Assembly (NCBI GenBank): GCA_963827735.1
Contig: CAWHBO010000005.1
Location: forward strand, 186,001-250,000
Length of the DNA stretch: 64,000 bases
Direction of reading: 5' to 3'
From: CAWHBO01 sp963827735
GTDB lineage: Bacteria > Patescibacteriota > Patescibacteriia > Patescibacteriales > UBA12075
Positions 63,206 through 64,000 of the stretch are shown here, in pieces. A program made the translations under genes and the position numbers. Below the pieces are notes generated by a model. That model saw only the letters and a list, made by a program, of their open reading frames with translations. It was not told where the DNA came from and ran no database searches. Each line of letters begins with the position of its first letter. The first letter of the stretch is position 1.

Positions 63206-63511
63206 CGCAGGCCGGACCGCGCCGAATGGCTATTCCGTATGGCTGTGGCCAACGAGGCCGCGCCTGTCGGCCGGTGCCGAACGAGCAGTGCGGGTGCTTC
63301 CGTCAGCGCGTGGCAGTATCGCTGGTACTCGGGAGGAACTCGACCTCGCCGATGATGTCGCCGTAAGTTCGACTGGTTCTCGGCCCGGATTGATTCTCGG
63401 TGATGTCCTGGCCGCCAATCTGACGAATTTGGCAGCGGTCTAGGGAGGCTGACGCGGCAAGGTAGCGGCCGTCGCGCCGGGCTGGCGCTTGCATATCTGG
63501 ACAACTGATTG

Positions 63512-63525
63512 TCTATCTAGATAGA
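63512..63525. promoter_or_regulatory. Candidate PadR operator (module 3)
   Basis: Perfect 14-base palindrome TCTATCTAGATAGA, 10 bases before the PadR ATG at 63536, within the likely core promoter. Confidence 0.6.
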
Positions 63526-63535
63526 GTTCCGTCTC

Positions 63536-63883
63536 ATGGCGGCGCGTTCCAGGTTCTCGGCCCAGACGCTGTCGGTGCTTGCGGTGCTGTTCGCGGAACC
63601 GGCGGCGTGGCGGCACGGATACGGGATCGCAAAGGACACCGGACTGAAGTCGGGCAGCCTGTACCCGATCTTGATCAGGCTGGCCGAGCGCGGGCTGGTG
63701 GAGGCGTGCTGGGAGGCGGAGCAGCCAGCTGGCCGGCCGCGCCGCCACCTGTACCGGCTGACTGCCGGGGGCCGTGCAGAGGCGGCAGCGGCGCTGGCGG
63801 ATCGGCAGGCCTCCCTGGCCGGCGGCATCCGGCGTCGCCAGGGCCACCGGGCGGCACCGCAGGGGGCGTCGTGGGCGGGCTGA
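63536..63883 (+). CDS. PadR-family transcriptional regulator (module 3)
   Basis: 115 residues from the ATG at 63536. It reads MAARSRFSAQTLSVLAVLFA, then WRHGYGIAKDTGLKSGSLYP, ILIRLAERGLVEACWEAEQP, PRRHLYRLTAGGRAEAAAAL, a full PadR winged helix with a C-terminal dimerisation helix. The palindrome at 63512 suggests self-repression. The downstream membrane-protein gene overlaps its 3' end by 15 bases. The frame is intact. Confidence 0.85.
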   Translation: MAARSRFSAQTLSVLAVLFAEPAAWRHGYGIAKDTGLKSGSLYPILIRLAERGLVEACWEAEQPAGRPRRHLYRLTAGGRAEAAAALADRQASLAGGIRRRQGHRAAPQGASWAG

Positions 63884-64000
63884 CGCGCGCGCTGTCTGCG
63901 CTGTTGCGGCACTCGGCCCGGCTGCTGCCGGCTGAGCGCCGCGCATGGGCGGAGGCAGCCTGGGCTGAAGCGGGCGAGGTGCCCGCCGGCCGGCGGCGGC
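63869..64000 (+). CDS. N-terminus of the membrane protein paired with PadR module 3 (3' partial)
   Basis: From a GTG at 63869 overlapping the PadR end: VGGLTRALSALLRHSARLLP then AERRAWAEAAWAEAGEVPAG, the usual N-terminus of the membrane proteins that follow PadR in actinobacteria. The window ends before the membrane helices. Confidence 0.6.

Overview
The window reads as two unrelated genomes joined in one contig. Positions 1 to about 35,715 are AT-rich, compact and intact. They carry gene types typical of Candidate Phyla Radiation (Patescibacteria) bacteria: TrbC/VirB2-like T4SS pilin domains fused to giant Ig-like proteins, a short Rel protein without an ACT domain, a TrmB regulator, thrombospondin-3 calcium-binding proteins, leaderless promoters, and spacers filled with short A/T-rich word repeats. 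From about 35,715 to 64,000 the sequence is very GC-rich and actinobacterial: Lsr2, PadR plus membrane-protein pairs, CocE-type hydrolase, DUF445, and 3' halves of tRNA-Pro and tRNA-Phe. The join falls inside two genes (a TPR protein on the left, a sulfotransferase on the right), so an assembly chimera is the simplest reading.

Left half, in order: the end of a membrane-anchored Ig-like protein; a PIG-L deacetylase and GT4 glycosyltransferase; a divergent TrmB regulator facing an amino-acid ABC transporter operon (binding protein, permease, ATPase) whose ATPase carries a C-terminal domain resembling the TrmB sensor; rel on the minus strand; a long plus-strand run of secreted or membrane proteins (8,063-23,443) with pilin-like membrane segments, Ig/TIG/Fn3 domains, Cys-rich modules, calcium-binding repeats and an S74 chaperone domain, interrupted by ybeY and a dgkA-like kinase; then ftsA, glyS, an orphan minus-strand gene, glycerate kinase, a ComEC-like metallo-hydrolase, a CheY-like regulator, ndk, two very small genes, a candidate small RNA, plsC, an SPFH protein with a membrane partner, and the truncated TPR protein. 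Several spacers are long inverted repeats built from 5-8 base words.

Right half: a mobile-element graveyard. Two 45-bp copies of the tRNA-Pro(CGG) 3' half each lie beside a tyrosine-recombinase C-terminus, tRNA-Phe 3' halves lie at two further places, and a cassette with 14-bp terminal inverted repeats sits between 110-bp direct repeats. Most genes here (sulfotransferase, DUF445, an RlmJ-like methyltransferase, a lectin-PASTA protein, Lsr2, a HEPN protein and others) are recognisable only by joining two or three reading frames; the CocE-like hydrolase is a clear exception. The frameshifts are either real decay or uncorrected indels. Three PadR modules are present, two with perfect palindromes at the start of the regulator gene.

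All family assignments come from reading motifs by eye; no database search was possible.
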